Shown: piece by piece, positions 14,218-21,606 of the stretch | Layout: every line of letters starts with the position of its first letter | Numbering within the stretch: position 1 is the first letter of the stretch | Assembly: GCF_027922425.1 (NCBI RefSeq) | Contig: NZ_BSFQ01000029.1 | Coordinates: 29,491 to 93,490, forward strand | From: Pseudonocardia halophobica | Lineage (GTDB): Bacteria > Actinomycetota > Actinomycetes > Mycobacteriales > Pseudonocardiaceae | Length of the DNA: 64,000 bases | Direction of reading: 5' to 3' | Notes under the pieces: generated by a model | Databases searched by the model: none | What the model saw: only the letters and a program-made list of their open reading frames with translations | Told to the model about the DNA's origin: nothing | Position numbers and translations under genes: made by a program

Positions 14218-15326
14218 CCACCCCCGGCGCCGGAGTCCGGCTGGAGGACCTCCCCCTGCGGGAGTCGTTGCGCGGCAAGTCGCCCTACGGCGCCCCGCAG
14301 CTCGACGTGGCCGTCCGGCTCAACACCAACGAGAACCCGTACCCGCCGCCGCCCGAGCTGGTCGCGGACGTCACGGCCGCCTGCGAGGAGGCAGCGCGGA
14401 ACCTGCACCGCTACCCGGACCGGGACGCGGTCGCGCTGCGCGAGGACCTCGCGGCGTACCTGACCCGGCAGACCGGGGTGCGGCTCGGCGTCGCGAACCT
14501 CTGGGCCGCCAACGGGTCCAACGAGATCCTCCAGCAGGTGCTGCAGGCCTTCGGTGGACCGGGCCGGACCGCGCTCGGGTTCGTGCCCAGCTACTCGATG
14601 CACCCGATCATCAGCTCGGGCACGCAGACCGAGTGGGTCGAGATCCCGCGCACCGCGGACTTCTCGGTCGACGTCGACGCGGCGCAGCTCCTGCTCAAGG
14701 AGAAGGCGCCGGACGTCACGTTCCTGACCAGCCCGAACAACCCCACCGGCCAGTCGCTCGACCCCGCGGACCTCGCGCTGCTGATCGACGCCGCGCCGGG
14801 GATCGTCGTGGTCGACGAGGCGTACGCCGAGTTCTCCGCGCACCCCAGCGCGACCACCCTGCTGGCCACGCACGGGCACAAGCTGGTCGTCTCGCGGACG
14901 ATGAGCAAGGCCTTCGCGTTCGCCGGCGGCCGGCTGGGCTACCTGGCCGCCGTGCCCGCCGTCGTCGACGCGCTGCAGCTCGTCCGGCTGCCCTACCACC
15001 TGTCCGTGCTCACCCAGGCCGCCGCGCGGGCGGCGTTGCGCCACGCCGACGCCACGCTCGGCTCGGTCGCGCTGCTGGCCGCCGAGCGGGACCGGATCGT
15101 GCCGGAGCTGCGGGCCCTGGGCTACGACTGCGTCCCCAGCGACGCCAACTTCGTGCTGTTCGGCCGGTTCGCCGACGCCCCCCGGGCGTGGCGGGCGTTC
15201 CTCGGCCGCGGCGTGCTGATCCGGGACGTCGGGATCCCGGAGCGGCTGCGGGTCACGATCGGCACCCCCGAGGAGAACGACGCGTTCCTGGCCGCGGCCG
15301 GGGACGTGGTGGAGGAGATCGCATGA
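14214..15326 (+). CDS. hisC: Histidinol-phosphate aminotransferase HisC
   Basis: A PLP-dependent aminotransferase making L-histidinol phosphate from imidazole acetol phosphate and glutamate. The protein has 370 residues. RLNTNENPYPPPPEL at the N-terminus, SPNNPTGQ, VVDEAYAEF, and the PLP-lysine motif SRTMSKAFAFAGGRLGY are all present. GTG at 14214 overlaps the hisD stop by 4 bp, and the stop overlaps the hisB ATG by 4 bp, giving tight coupling. Some relatives also accept aromatic amino acids; the his context argues for HisC. Confidence 0.95.
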   Translation: MTTPGAGVRLEDLPLRESLRGKSPYGAPQLDVAVRLNTNENPYPPPPELVADVTAACEEAARNLHRYPDRDAVALREDLAAYLTRQTGVRLGVANLWAANGSNEILQQVLQAFGGPGRTALGFVPSYSMHPIISSGTQTEWVEIPRTADFSVDVDAAQLLLKEKAPDVTFLTSPNNPTGQSLDPADLALLIDAAPGIVVVDEAYAEFSAHPSATTLLATHGHKLVVSRTMSKAFAFAGGRLGYLAAVPAVVDALQLVRLPYHLSVLTQAAARAALRHADATLGSVALLAAERDRIVPELRALGYDCVPSDANFVLFGRFADAPRAWRAFLGRGVLIRDVGIPERLRVTIGTPEENDAFLAAAGDVVEEIA

Positions 15327-15922
15327 GCCGGATCGGCCGCGTCGAGCGGGTCACCAAGGAGTCGAAGGTCCTGGTCGAGATCGACCTGGACGGCACCGGG
15401 CAGACGAACATCTCCACCGGTGTGCCGTTCTTCGACCACATGCTCGACGCGCTGGGCAAGCACGGCGCGTTCGACCTCACCGTGCAGGCCGAGGGCGACG
15501 TGCACCTCGACGCCCACCACACCGTCGAGGACACCGCGATCGTGCTCGGCCAGGCGCTGCGCCAGGCGCTGGGGGACAAGAAGGGCATCCGCCGCTTCGG
15601 CGACGCCTGGATCCCGATGGACGAAGCGCTCGCGCACGCCGTCGTCGACGTCTCCGGGCGGCCGTACACGGTGCACTCCGGCGAGCCCGAGGTCATGCAG
15701 GGCTTCGTGGTGGGCGGGCACTACCCGACGGTGCTGAACCGGCACGTGTTCGAGTCGCTGGCCTTCCACGGCCACCTCGCGCTGCACGTCCGGGTGCTCG
15801 ACGGGCGGGACCCGCACCACATCACCGAGGCCGAGTTCAAGGCCATCGCCCGCGCGCTGCGGGCCGCCACCGAGCCCGACGAGCGGATCACCGGCATCGC
15901 CTCGACCAAGGGCACCCTCTAG
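15323..15922 (+). CDS. hisB: Imidazoleglycerol-phosphate dehydratase HisB
   Basis: HisB dehydrates imidazole glycerol phosphate to imidazole acetol phosphate at a di-manganese site. The protein has 199 residues: only the dehydratase, without the phosphatase domain of the enterobacterial bifunctional HisB. The metal-binding motifs FFDHMLD, HHTVEDTAI, ALAHAVVD and DPHHITEAEFKA are intact. ATG 15323 overlaps the hisC stop and has GGAGGAGA at 15311-15318. The his order is then interrupted by a LysR gene. Confidence 0.96.
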   Translation: MSRIGRVERVTKESKVLVEIDLDGTGQTNISTGVPFFDHMLDALGKHGAFDLTVQAEGDVHLDAHHTVEDTAIVLGQALRQALGDKKGIRRFGDAWIPMDEALAHAVVDVSGRPYTVHSGEPEVMQGFVVGGHYPTVLNRHVFESLAFHGHLALHVRVLDGRDPHHITEAEFKAIARALRAATEPDERITGIASTKGTL

Positions 15923-15955
15923 GAACTCGGCCACCGACCGACCAGGATGGGGGCG

Positions 15956-16849
15956 ATGGACGCCCGGCACCTCCGTTACTTCCTGGCCGTGGTCGACCAC
16001 GGTGGGTTCCACCGCGCGGCCGAGGCGCTGTCCGTCGGGCAACCCACGCTGACCCAGGCGGTCGCGGCGCTGGAGCGCGAGCTGCGCACCGCGCTCTTCC
16101 ACCACGTCGGGGCGGACGTCGTGCTCACGGAGGCCGGCCGCGCGCTCGTCGGGCCGGCCCGGGAGGTCGGGCACGGGCTGGAGGTGGCCCGCGCGGCGGT
16201 CGAGGCGGTCGAGGGGCTGCGCGCCGGGCGCGTGGAGATCGTCGCGACGCCCTCGGAGGCGGTGTCGCCGCTCGCCGGGACCATCGCCCGGTTCTGCGCG
16301 GCCTACCCGCAGGTGCGAGTGGTGGTGCGGGCCGCGTTCACCGCCGACGAGGTGATCACCGCCGTCCGGTCGGGTGCCACCGAGCTCGGCCTGCTCGCCA
16401 GCGCGCGGCCCATCCACGCGACCGGGCTGGACCTGCATCCGGTCGCGCGTCAGCGGTTCGTCCTGGTCACGGCCCCGGAGTCGGGCCTCGCCGGGCCCGT
16501 GCGGCCCGACCAGCTCGAGGGCCGCCGCCTGATCGGCGGGCCGCCCGCCACCACCATGCGGTCCGTGGTCGACGGCCTCGAGCGGCACGGGGCCGTGATC
16601 GCGGCGGAGTGCGAGCACCGGGAGGCGATCCTGCCGCTGGTGCTCGCCGGGGTCGGGATGGCCGTGCTTCCCGACTCCTGGCGTGAGCTGGCGGAGCGGG
16701 CCGGCGCCCGCGTCGTCGAGCTGGAGCCGCCCGCGCACCTGGACATCGCCTACGTCAGCCGCACCGGCGCCGTCACCGCGGCCGCCCGCACCTTCCTCGA
16801 ACAGGCCACCCTGCGGACCCACCGGCCCGCGCCCGTCGACGCCTGCTGA
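15956..16849 (+). CDS. LysR-family transcriptional regulator
   Basis: A 297-residue LTTR. The N-terminal winged helix-turn-helix covers about residues 1-60 (DARHLRYFLAVVDHGGFHRA, then SVGQPTLTQAVAALERELRT), followed by the linker helix and a periplasmic-binding-protein-like effector domain (about 90-290; VEIVATPSEAVSPLAGTIA, LVLAGVGMAVLPDS). ATG 15956 was chosen over 15947 from the usual LTTR start and from a CAGGAT hexamer 7 nt upstream. It sits between hisB and hisH on the same strand and splits the his cluster. LTTRs usually control a divergent neighbour, but none is divergent here, so the target is unknown. Confidence 0.88.
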   Translation: MDARHLRYFLAVVDHGGFHRAAEALSVGQPTLTQAVAALERELRTALFHHVGADVVLTEAGRALVGPAREVGHGLEVARAAVEAVEGLRAGRVEIVATPSEAVSPLAGTIARFCAAYPQVRVVVRAAFTADEVITAVRSGATELGLLASARPIHATGLDLHPVARQRFVLVTAPESGLAGPVRPDQLEGRRLIGGPPATTMRSVVDGLERHGAVIAAECEHREAILPLVLAGVGMAVLPDSWRELAERAGARVVELEPPAHLDIAYVSRTGAVTAAARTFLEQATLRTHRPAPVDAC

Positions 16850-16877
16850 CCCGGCCGGGCGGCGCCGCGGCGGTCCG

Positions 16878-16883
16878 TACACT
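16878..16883 (+). promoter_or_regulatory. -10 element of hisH, leaderless type
   Basis: TACACT, 7 nt before GTG 16891. It gives hisH its own promoter after the LysR gene interrupts the his operon. Confidence 0.6.
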
Positions 16884-16890
16884 TGGGGGC

Positions 16891-17526
16891 GTGTCGCGGA
16901 TCGTCGTGCTGGACTACGGATCGGGGAACCTGCGGTCGGCCGAGCGCGCGCTGCGGCGGGTGGGGGCGGACGTCACCGTCACCTCCGACTTCGACGCCGC
17001 CTGCGAGGCCGACGGGCTGGTCGTCCCCGGCGTCGGTGCCTTCGCGCACTGCATGGAGGGCCTCCACGCGGTGCGCGGCCCGCAGATCATCGGCCGCCGC
17101 CTGGCCGGCGGGCGCCCGGTGCTCGGGATCTGCGTCGGCATGCAGGTGATGTTCGACCGCGGCGTCGAGTTCGGCGTGGAGGCCGACGGGTGCGGGCAGT
17201 GGCCGGGCACCGTCGAGCGGCTGAAGGCGGACGTGCTGCCGCACATGGGCTGGAACACGGTGCGCGCCCCCGCGGGGTCCACCCTGTTCAGCGGGCTCGA
17301 CGCCGACACCCGCTTCTACTTCGTGCACTCCTTCGCCGCCCGCCGGTGGGAGCTGGAGGAGTCGCACGCGATCCGGCCGCCGCTGGTCACCTGGGCGAAC
17401 CACGGCGAGGACTTCGTCGCCGCCGTCGAGAACGGGCCGCTCGCCGCCACCCAGTTCCACCCGGAGAAGTCCGGCGACGCGGGCGCGCAGGTGCTCGCGA
17501 ACTGGCTGCGCGACGTGGTCGGCTGA
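16891..17526 (+). CDS. hisH: Imidazole glycerol phosphate synthase glutaminase subunit HisH
   Basis: HisH is the class I glutamine amidotransferase subunit that supplies ammonia to HisF. The protein has 211 residues. The nucleophile cysteine lies in VLGICVGMQVMFD, and the catalytic His and Glu are in TQFHPEKS. VLDYGSGNLRSAERAL opens the protein as in other HisH. GTG 16891 follows a TACACT hexamer by 7 nt, so it probably has an independent leaderless transcript. A small basic membrane protein follows 5 nt later, then priA and hisF, its partner. Confidence 0.95.
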   Translation: MSRIVVLDYGSGNLRSAERALRRVGADVTVTSDFDAACEADGLVVPGVGAFAHCMEGLHAVRGPQIIGRRLAGGRPVLGICVGMQVMFDRGVEFGVEADGCGQWPGTVERLKADVLPHMGWNTVRAPAGSTLFSGLDADTRFYFVHSFAARRWELEESHAIRPPLVTWANHGEDFVAAVENGPLAATQFHPEKSGDAGAQVLANWLRDVVG

Positions 17527-17531
17527 CCCCC

Positions 17532-17864
17532 GTGGCCCCCCCGCGGCGGAGGACGGCGAGCCGGAAGCGCACGTCCCCGCGGCGCACGACCACGGGGCGC
17601 ACGACCACGGGGCGCTCCCGCCGCCGGACCACCACCCGCCGGCGCACGTCGACCGCGAGCTCGCTGGGCACGGTCGTCGGCGCCGCGCTGGCCGGCGTGA
17701 TCGCGGCCGCGCTGGGCGGGCTGGCGTGGTGGGGCTGGGTGCTGCTGATCGTCGTCGGGCTGCTGGTGGGGCTCGGGTACGCCGCGGTGCGCGGCCGCCG
17801 GTCCCTCGCCGCCGAGCAGGTCCCGGACGGGCCGGAGCCCTCGGGCGGCGCCGACCCCGCCTGA
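17532..17864 (+). CDS. Small membrane protein with Arg/Thr-rich basic tail
   Basis: A 110-residue protein I cannot assign to a named family. Residues 1-42 are extremely basic and rich in Arg, Thr and Ser (a duplicated RTTTG unit comes from a 15-bp DNA repeat at 17582-17611). Two hydrophobic segments follow at about 46-62 and 64-85 (LGTVVGAALAGVIAAALGGL, then WWGWVLLIVVGLLVGLGYAA). The tail could stay in the cytoplasm and bind nucleic acid or lipid headgroups. GTG 17532 is 5 nt after hisH, so it is co-transcribed with histidine genes, although a role in that pathway is not evident. Confidence 0.7.
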   Translation: MAPPRRRTASRKRTSPRRTTTGRTTTGRSRRRTTTRRRTSTASSLGTVVGAALAGVIAAALGGLAWWGWVLLIVVGLLVGLGYAAVRGRRSLAAEQVPDGPEPSGGADPA

Positions 17865-17968
17865 TCGCTCCCGGGCAGGCACGGTCGGTTCCCGACTCTC
17901 TGCGTCCGTCAACGGTGATCACGGGTGGTGCACGGCAGCGCGGCGCCGAGGACACGGAGCCCGGTGGG

Positions 17969-17974
17969 TAGGCT
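17969..17974 (+). promoter_or_regulatory. -10 element of priA/hisA, leaderless type
   Basis: TAGGCT, 6 nt before GTG 17981, at the end of the 116-nt gap after the membrane-protein gene. Confidence 0.6.
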
Positions 17975-17980
17975 CGTGCG

Positions 17981-18706
17981 GTGAGTTTCACGCTTCTTCC
18001 CGCTGTGGACGTCGCCGACGGGCAGGCCGTGCGCCTGGTCCAGGGCGAGGCCGGCACCGAGACCTCCTACGGCGCGCCGCGTGAGGCGGCGTTGAAGTGG
18101 CAGGAGGACGGCGCCGAGTGGATCCATCTCGTCGACCTCGACGCGGCCTTCGGCAAGGGCTCGAACGCGGAGCTGCTGGCCGCCGTCGTCGGTGAGCTGG
18201 ACGTCAAGGTGGAGCTGTCCGGCGGGATCCGGGACGACGAGTCGCTGGCCCGCGCCCTGTCCACCGGCTGCGCCCGGGTCAACCTCGGGACGGCTGCGCT
18301 GGAGAACCCGGAGTGGTGCGCGAAGGTCTGCGCGGAGCACGGCGAGAAGATCGCCGTCGGGCTGGACGTGAAGATCTCCGGCGGGCAGCATCGCCTCGCG
18401 GCCCGCGGTTGGACGCAGGACGGCGGCGACCTCTGGGAGACCCTGGCCCGCATGGACCGCGACGGCGTGTCGCGGTACATCGTCACGGACGTGTCCAAGG
18501 ACGGGACGCTGCAGGGGCCGAACATCGAGCTGCTCAAGCAGGTCGCGGCGAAGACCCCGGCGCCGGTGGTCGCGTCCGGCGGGATCTCGGAGATCAAGGA
18601 CCTCGTCGCGCTGGCGGAGACCGGGGTGATCGAGGGTTCGATCGTGGGCAAGGCCCTGTACGCCGGGCGGTTCACGCTGCCCGAGGCCCTCGCGGCGGTT
18701 CGCTAG
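17981..18706 (+). CDS. priA: Bifunctional isomerase PriA (HisA/TrpF)
   Basis: A 241-residue (beta-alpha)8 barrel. In actinobacteria this protein isomerises both ProFAR (histidine) and phosphoribosylanthranilate (tryptophan). The two catalytic Asp are in PAVDVADGQAVRL and TDVSKDGTLQGPN; VRLVQGEAGTETSYG and AARGWTQDGG match actinobacterial PriA more than monofunctional HisA. The trp operon at 21607-26928 lacks trpF, which supports the dual role. GTG 17981 follows a TAGGCT hexamer by 6 nt. The TAG stop shares one base with the hisF GTG. Confidence 0.94.
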   Translation: MSFTLLPAVDVADGQAVRLVQGEAGTETSYGAPREAALKWQEDGAEWIHLVDLDAAFGKGSNAELLAAVVGELDVKVELSGGIRDDESLARALSTGCARVNLGTAALENPEWCAKVCAEHGEKIAVGLDVKISGGQHRLAARGWTQDGGDLWETLARMDRDGVSRYIVTDVSKDGTLQGPNIELLKQVAAKTPAPVVASGGISEIKDLVALAETGVIEGSIVGKALYAGRFTLPEALAAVR

Positions 18707-19476
18707 TGGGCGTCGCGGTCCGCGTCATCCCCTGCCTGGACGTCGACGCCGGGCGGGTGGTGAAGGGCGTCAACTTCAAGGAGCTGCGCGACGCCGGCGA
18801 CCCGGTCGAGATGGCCGCGGTCTACGACGCCGAGGGCGCCGACGAGCTCACGTTCCTCGACGTCACGGCGTCGTCCGGGGAGCGGGCGACGATGGTCGAC
18901 GTCGTCCGGCGCACCGCCGAGCAGGTCTTCATCCCGCTCACCGTCGGGGGCGGCATCCGCACGCCCGACGACGTCGACCGCATGCTCCGCGCCGGCGCGG
19001 ACAAGGTGAGCGTGAACACCGCCGCGATCGCGCGGCCGGAGCTGCTGGGCGAGATGGCGCGGCGGTTCGGCTCGCAGTGCATCGTGCTGTCGGTCGACGC
19101 GCGCCGCGTGGTCGACGGGCCGCCCACGCCGTCGACCTTCGAGGTCACCACGCACGGCGGGCGCACGGGCACCGGGATCGATGCCGTCGAGTGGGCCGCG
19201 CGCGGCCAGGAGCTCGGCGTCGGCGAGATCCTGCTCAACTCGATGGACGCCGACGGCACCCGCGCCGGCTTCGACCTCGAGCTGATCGAGAAGGTGCGCC
19301 GCGTGGTCGACGTGCCGGTGATCGCCTCGGGCGGCGCGGGCGCGCTGGAGCACTTCCCGCCGGCGGTCCGCGCGGGCGCCGACGCGGTGCTCGCCGCGAG
19401 CGTGTTCCACTTCGGGCAGCTGCGGATCGGCGAGGTCAAGGACGTGCTGCGCGCCGACCACGTGGAGATCCGATGA
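18706..19476 (+). CDS. hisF: Imidazole glycerol phosphate synthase cyclase subunit HisF
   Basis: HisF joins PRFAR and ammonia from HisH to make imidazole glycerol phosphate and AICAR. The protein has 256 residues and is a (beta-alpha)8 barrel. The two catalytic Asp are in RVIPCLDVDAGRVVKGV and LLNSMDADGTRAGFD. The start GTG 18706 overlaps the priA stop (TAGTG), and the hisI ATG overlaps this gene's stop (ATGA). HisF, HisI and PriA are therefore made together. Confidence 0.96.
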   Translation: MGVAVRVIPCLDVDAGRVVKGVNFKELRDAGDPVEMAAVYDAEGADELTFLDVTASSGERATMVDVVRRTAEQVFIPLTVGGGIRTPDDVDRMLRAGADKVSVNTAAIARPELLGEMARRFGSQCIVLSVDARRVVDGPPTPSTFEVTTHGGRTGTGIDAVEWAARGQELGVGEILLNSMDADGTRAGFDLELIEKVRRVVDVPVIASGGAGALEHFPPAVRAGADAVLAASVFHFGQLRIGEVKDVLRADHVEIR

Positions 19477-19823
19477 GGGTCGAGACCTCCGAGCTGGACC
19501 CCGCGATCGCGAAGCGGCTCAAGCGCGACGCGGACGGGCTGGTGTGCGCGGTCGTGCAGCAGCGCGGCACCAACGAGGTCCTGATGGTCGCGTGGATGGA
19601 CGACGAGGCGTTGCACCGCACCCTCACCACGCGCCGCGGCACGTACTGGTCGCGCTCGCGGCAGGACTACTGGGTGAAGGGTGAGACCTCCGGACACGTC
19701 CAGCAGGTCCACGAGGTCCGGCTGGACTGCGACGGCGACACCCTGCTCGTCGTCGTCGACCAGGAGGGCGCGGCCTGCCACACCGGCGACCACACCTGCT
19801 TCGACGCCGACCGCCTGCTCTGA
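19473..19823 (+). CDS. hisI: Phosphoribosyl-AMP cyclohydrolase HisI
   Basis: HisI opens the purine ring of PR-AMP, an early histidine step. The protein has 116 residues: only the cyclohydrolase, with no fused HisE pyrophosphatase. MVAWMDDEAL, YWSRSRQ and the zinc-site segment RLDCDGDTLLV...GAACHTGDHTCF are present. ATG 19473 overlaps the hisF stop. hisG and hisE are not in the window. The palindromic repeat copy 3 begins 3 nt after its stop. Confidence 0.95.
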   Translation: MRVETSELDPAIAKRLKRDADGLVCAVVQQRGTNEVLMVAWMDDEALHRTLTTRRGTYWSRSRQDYWVKGETSGHVQQVHEVRLDCDGDTLLVVVDQEGAACHTGDHTCFDADRLL

Positions 19824-19825
19824 CT

Positions 19826-19869
19826 CTGTGAGTGGCGATGGTCGCTATGGCGACTATCGCCACTCACAG
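19826..19869. repeat. Near-perfect 44-nt palindrome, copy 3 of 3, between convergent genes
   Basis: Arms CTGTGAGTGGCGAT (19826-19839) and ATCGCCACTCACAG (19856-19869 on the + strand) pair almost completely; only two positions in the 22-bp arms fail to match. It lies directly between the hisI stop (19823) and the stop of the convergent MpaB-like gene (19871), so it is well placed as a bidirectional terminator. Confidence 0.88.
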
Positions 19870-19870
19870 C

Positions 19871-20776
19871 TCAGCCGGACATCACCCAGCGGATGCCCCG
19901 CGTGACGCCCTCGCCGGCCAGGCGGACGACCGTCGCCTCGGCGACGGGCAGGTAGGGCAGCCGCAGCGGGCCGCGCGCCCACCGGGGCAGCAACGCGACG
20001 GCCGCGGCCGCGAGCAGCGCGTACGGCGCCCGGGCGGGCAGCGCGAGCGGCGGCCTGAACAGCAGGAACCGGGCCGCGGACCGCGCCTCGGGGGTACCGC
20101 GCAACTCCGGGCGGAACGTCCGGAGGCGCGCCGCGAGCTCCGCCTCGCTCTCCGGCGGGTCGACGACGCCGAGCTCCCGGGCGACGCGGGCGGTGTCGGC
20201 GACGTAGCCGTCCCGGCCCTCCCGGTCCAGCGGCCGCGACCCGTACCGCTGGTGGGCGCGCAGGAAGCTGTCGATCTCGGCGATGTGCACCCACTCCAGC
20301 AGGTGCGGGTCCCCGGCGGAGTAGGGCCGGCCGTCGGGCGCGACCCCGCGGACCCGGCCGTGCACGGCCTTGATCCGCTCGATCGTGGCGCGGGCCTCGT
20401 CGTCGGGCCCGAAGGTCGTGGCGGCGAGGAAGTAGCTGGTGCGGGCGAGGCGCCCCCACGGGTCGCCGCGGTAGCCCGAGTGCCCAGCGACCCCGGCCAT
20501 CGCCAACGGGTGCAACGACTGCAGCAGCAGCGCCCGCAGCCCGCCGACGAACATCGACGCGTCGCCGTGCACCCGCCGGATCGGGCGGTCCTCGGCGAAC
20601 CAGCGCGGGCCGGGCGCCGAGTGGATCCGTGCGCGACGGTTCGGCCCCTCGTCGCCGGCGACCTTCTGGAAGACGTCCGCGCCGAGCCGCGCCCGCAGGC
20701 CCGCGACCCGGTCCGCGAGGGCGGCGGACACGTCCCCCAGCCCGGGAACCTGCAGATCGACCACGAGATCCATCAT
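19871..20776 (-). CDS. Oxygenase MpaB-family protein (DUF2236)
   Basis: About 301 residues from ATG 20776 (the frame is open to 20860). It belongs to the DUF2236 group that includes the fungal oxygenase MpaB and the latex-clearing protein Lcp, which are haem proteins in characterised cases. Visible signatures are RVHGDASMFVGGLRALLLQSLHPLAMAGV (29 residues spanning about 80-108; key part LLLQSLHPLAM) and DPWGRLARTSYFLAATTFG. The C-terminal half has hydrophobic stretches. It follows a TetR regulator on the same strand, a pairing very common in actinobacteria. The substrate is unknown; start choice between 20776, 20773 and 20860 is uncertain. Confidence 0.82.
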   Translation of the reverse strand: MMDLVVDLQVPGLGDVSAALADRVAGLRARLGADVFQKVAGDEGPNRRARIHSAPGPRWFAEDRPIRRVHGDASMFVGGLRALLLQSLHPLAMAGVAGHSGYRGDPWGRLARTSYFLAATTFGPDDEARATIERIKAVHGRVRGVAPDGRPYSAGDPHLLEWVHIAEIDSFLRAHQRYGSRPLDREGRDGYVADTARVARELGVVDPPESEAELAARLRTFRPELRGTPEARSAARFLLFRPPLALPARAPYALLAAAAVALLPRWARGPLRLPYLPVAEATVVRLAGEGVTRGIRWVMSG

Positions 20777-20910
20777 GCGGCCCCGCCGCGGACCCGGCCA
20801 CCCGATCGTGGCGTCCGTGGGCCACCGGCCGCTGGTTCGCGTCCCCGCGAGATCCAGCACCCCGCCCGAGCCGCGCCGCTCGCGGACCCCGCGCGACGAT
20901 CAGGCTCGGG

Positions 20911-21546
20911 CTACGACCGGCCCACCGACCCGTCCACCGCCGACCCGTCGGGCAGTGGCCCGGTGAGGTACCGCTGCACCGTGGGGCCGACCTGTGCGAC
21001 CAGGGTCGCGTGCGACGCGGAGGCCAGCGGCTCGAGCTGCACGACGTACCGGATCATCCCCAGCCCGATGACCTGCGACGCGACCAGCGCCGCCCGCTCC
21101 TCGGCCCGGTCCGGCGCCACCCGCCCGACGAGCGGCCCGATGACCACCCGGACGATGAACTCGCGCATCATCCGCGCCGCCGCGGGATGCCCGGCCACGC
21201 TGCGGATCAGCGTGACGAGAGCGCCGCCCGACGCCTCGTCCCACACCCGCAGGAACATCGCGACGATCCGCTCGCCGAGCTGCTCGGGGTCGCCGGGCTC
21301 GACGGTCGCGACGATCGCGGACGGGTCGACCGGCACGTCGAGCGACGCCGTGAACAGCTGGGCCTTGCCCCCGAACCAGTGGTTGACCATGGCAGCGTCG
21401 ACGCCGGCCCGCTCGGCGATCCGGCGGACGGTGGCGCCGTCGTAGCCCCGTTCGGCGAACTCGACGCGCGCGGCCGTGAGCAGGGCGGCGCGCGTGTCCT
21501 CGCCGGAGGTGCGGCGGCCGCGGCGGCGCGGTTCGCGGGTGGTCAC
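20911..21546 (-). CDS. TetR-family transcriptional regulator
   Basis: A 211-residue regulator. The N-terminal HTH (about residues 14-62) contains TRAALLTAARVEFAERGYDG, TVRRIAERAGV and MVNHWFGGKAQLF, all TetR hallmarks. The rest is the helical ligand-binding and dimerisation domain. GTG 21546 is 6 nt after GAAGAT on the minus strand. It is upstream of the MpaB-type gene with a gap of about 130 nt and diverges from trpE with a gap of about 60 nt, so it may control its own operon. A role in tryptophan regulation is not indicated. Confidence 0.88.
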   Translation of the reverse strand: MTTREPRRRGRRTSGEDTRAALLTAARVEFAERGYDGATVRRIAERAGVDAAMVNHWFGGKAQLFTASLDVPVDPSAIVATVEPGDPEQLGERIVAMFLRVWDEASGGALVTLIRSVAGHPAAARMMREFIVRVVIGPLVGRVAPDRAEERAALVASQVIGLGMIRYVVQLEPLASASHATLVAQVGPTVQRYLTGPLPDGSAVDGSVGRS

Positions 21547-21606
21547 GGGGCCATCTTCACCCTCCCCGCCGTCACCCCACCCACCCGGCACGGGAGAATG
21601 AGCCCC

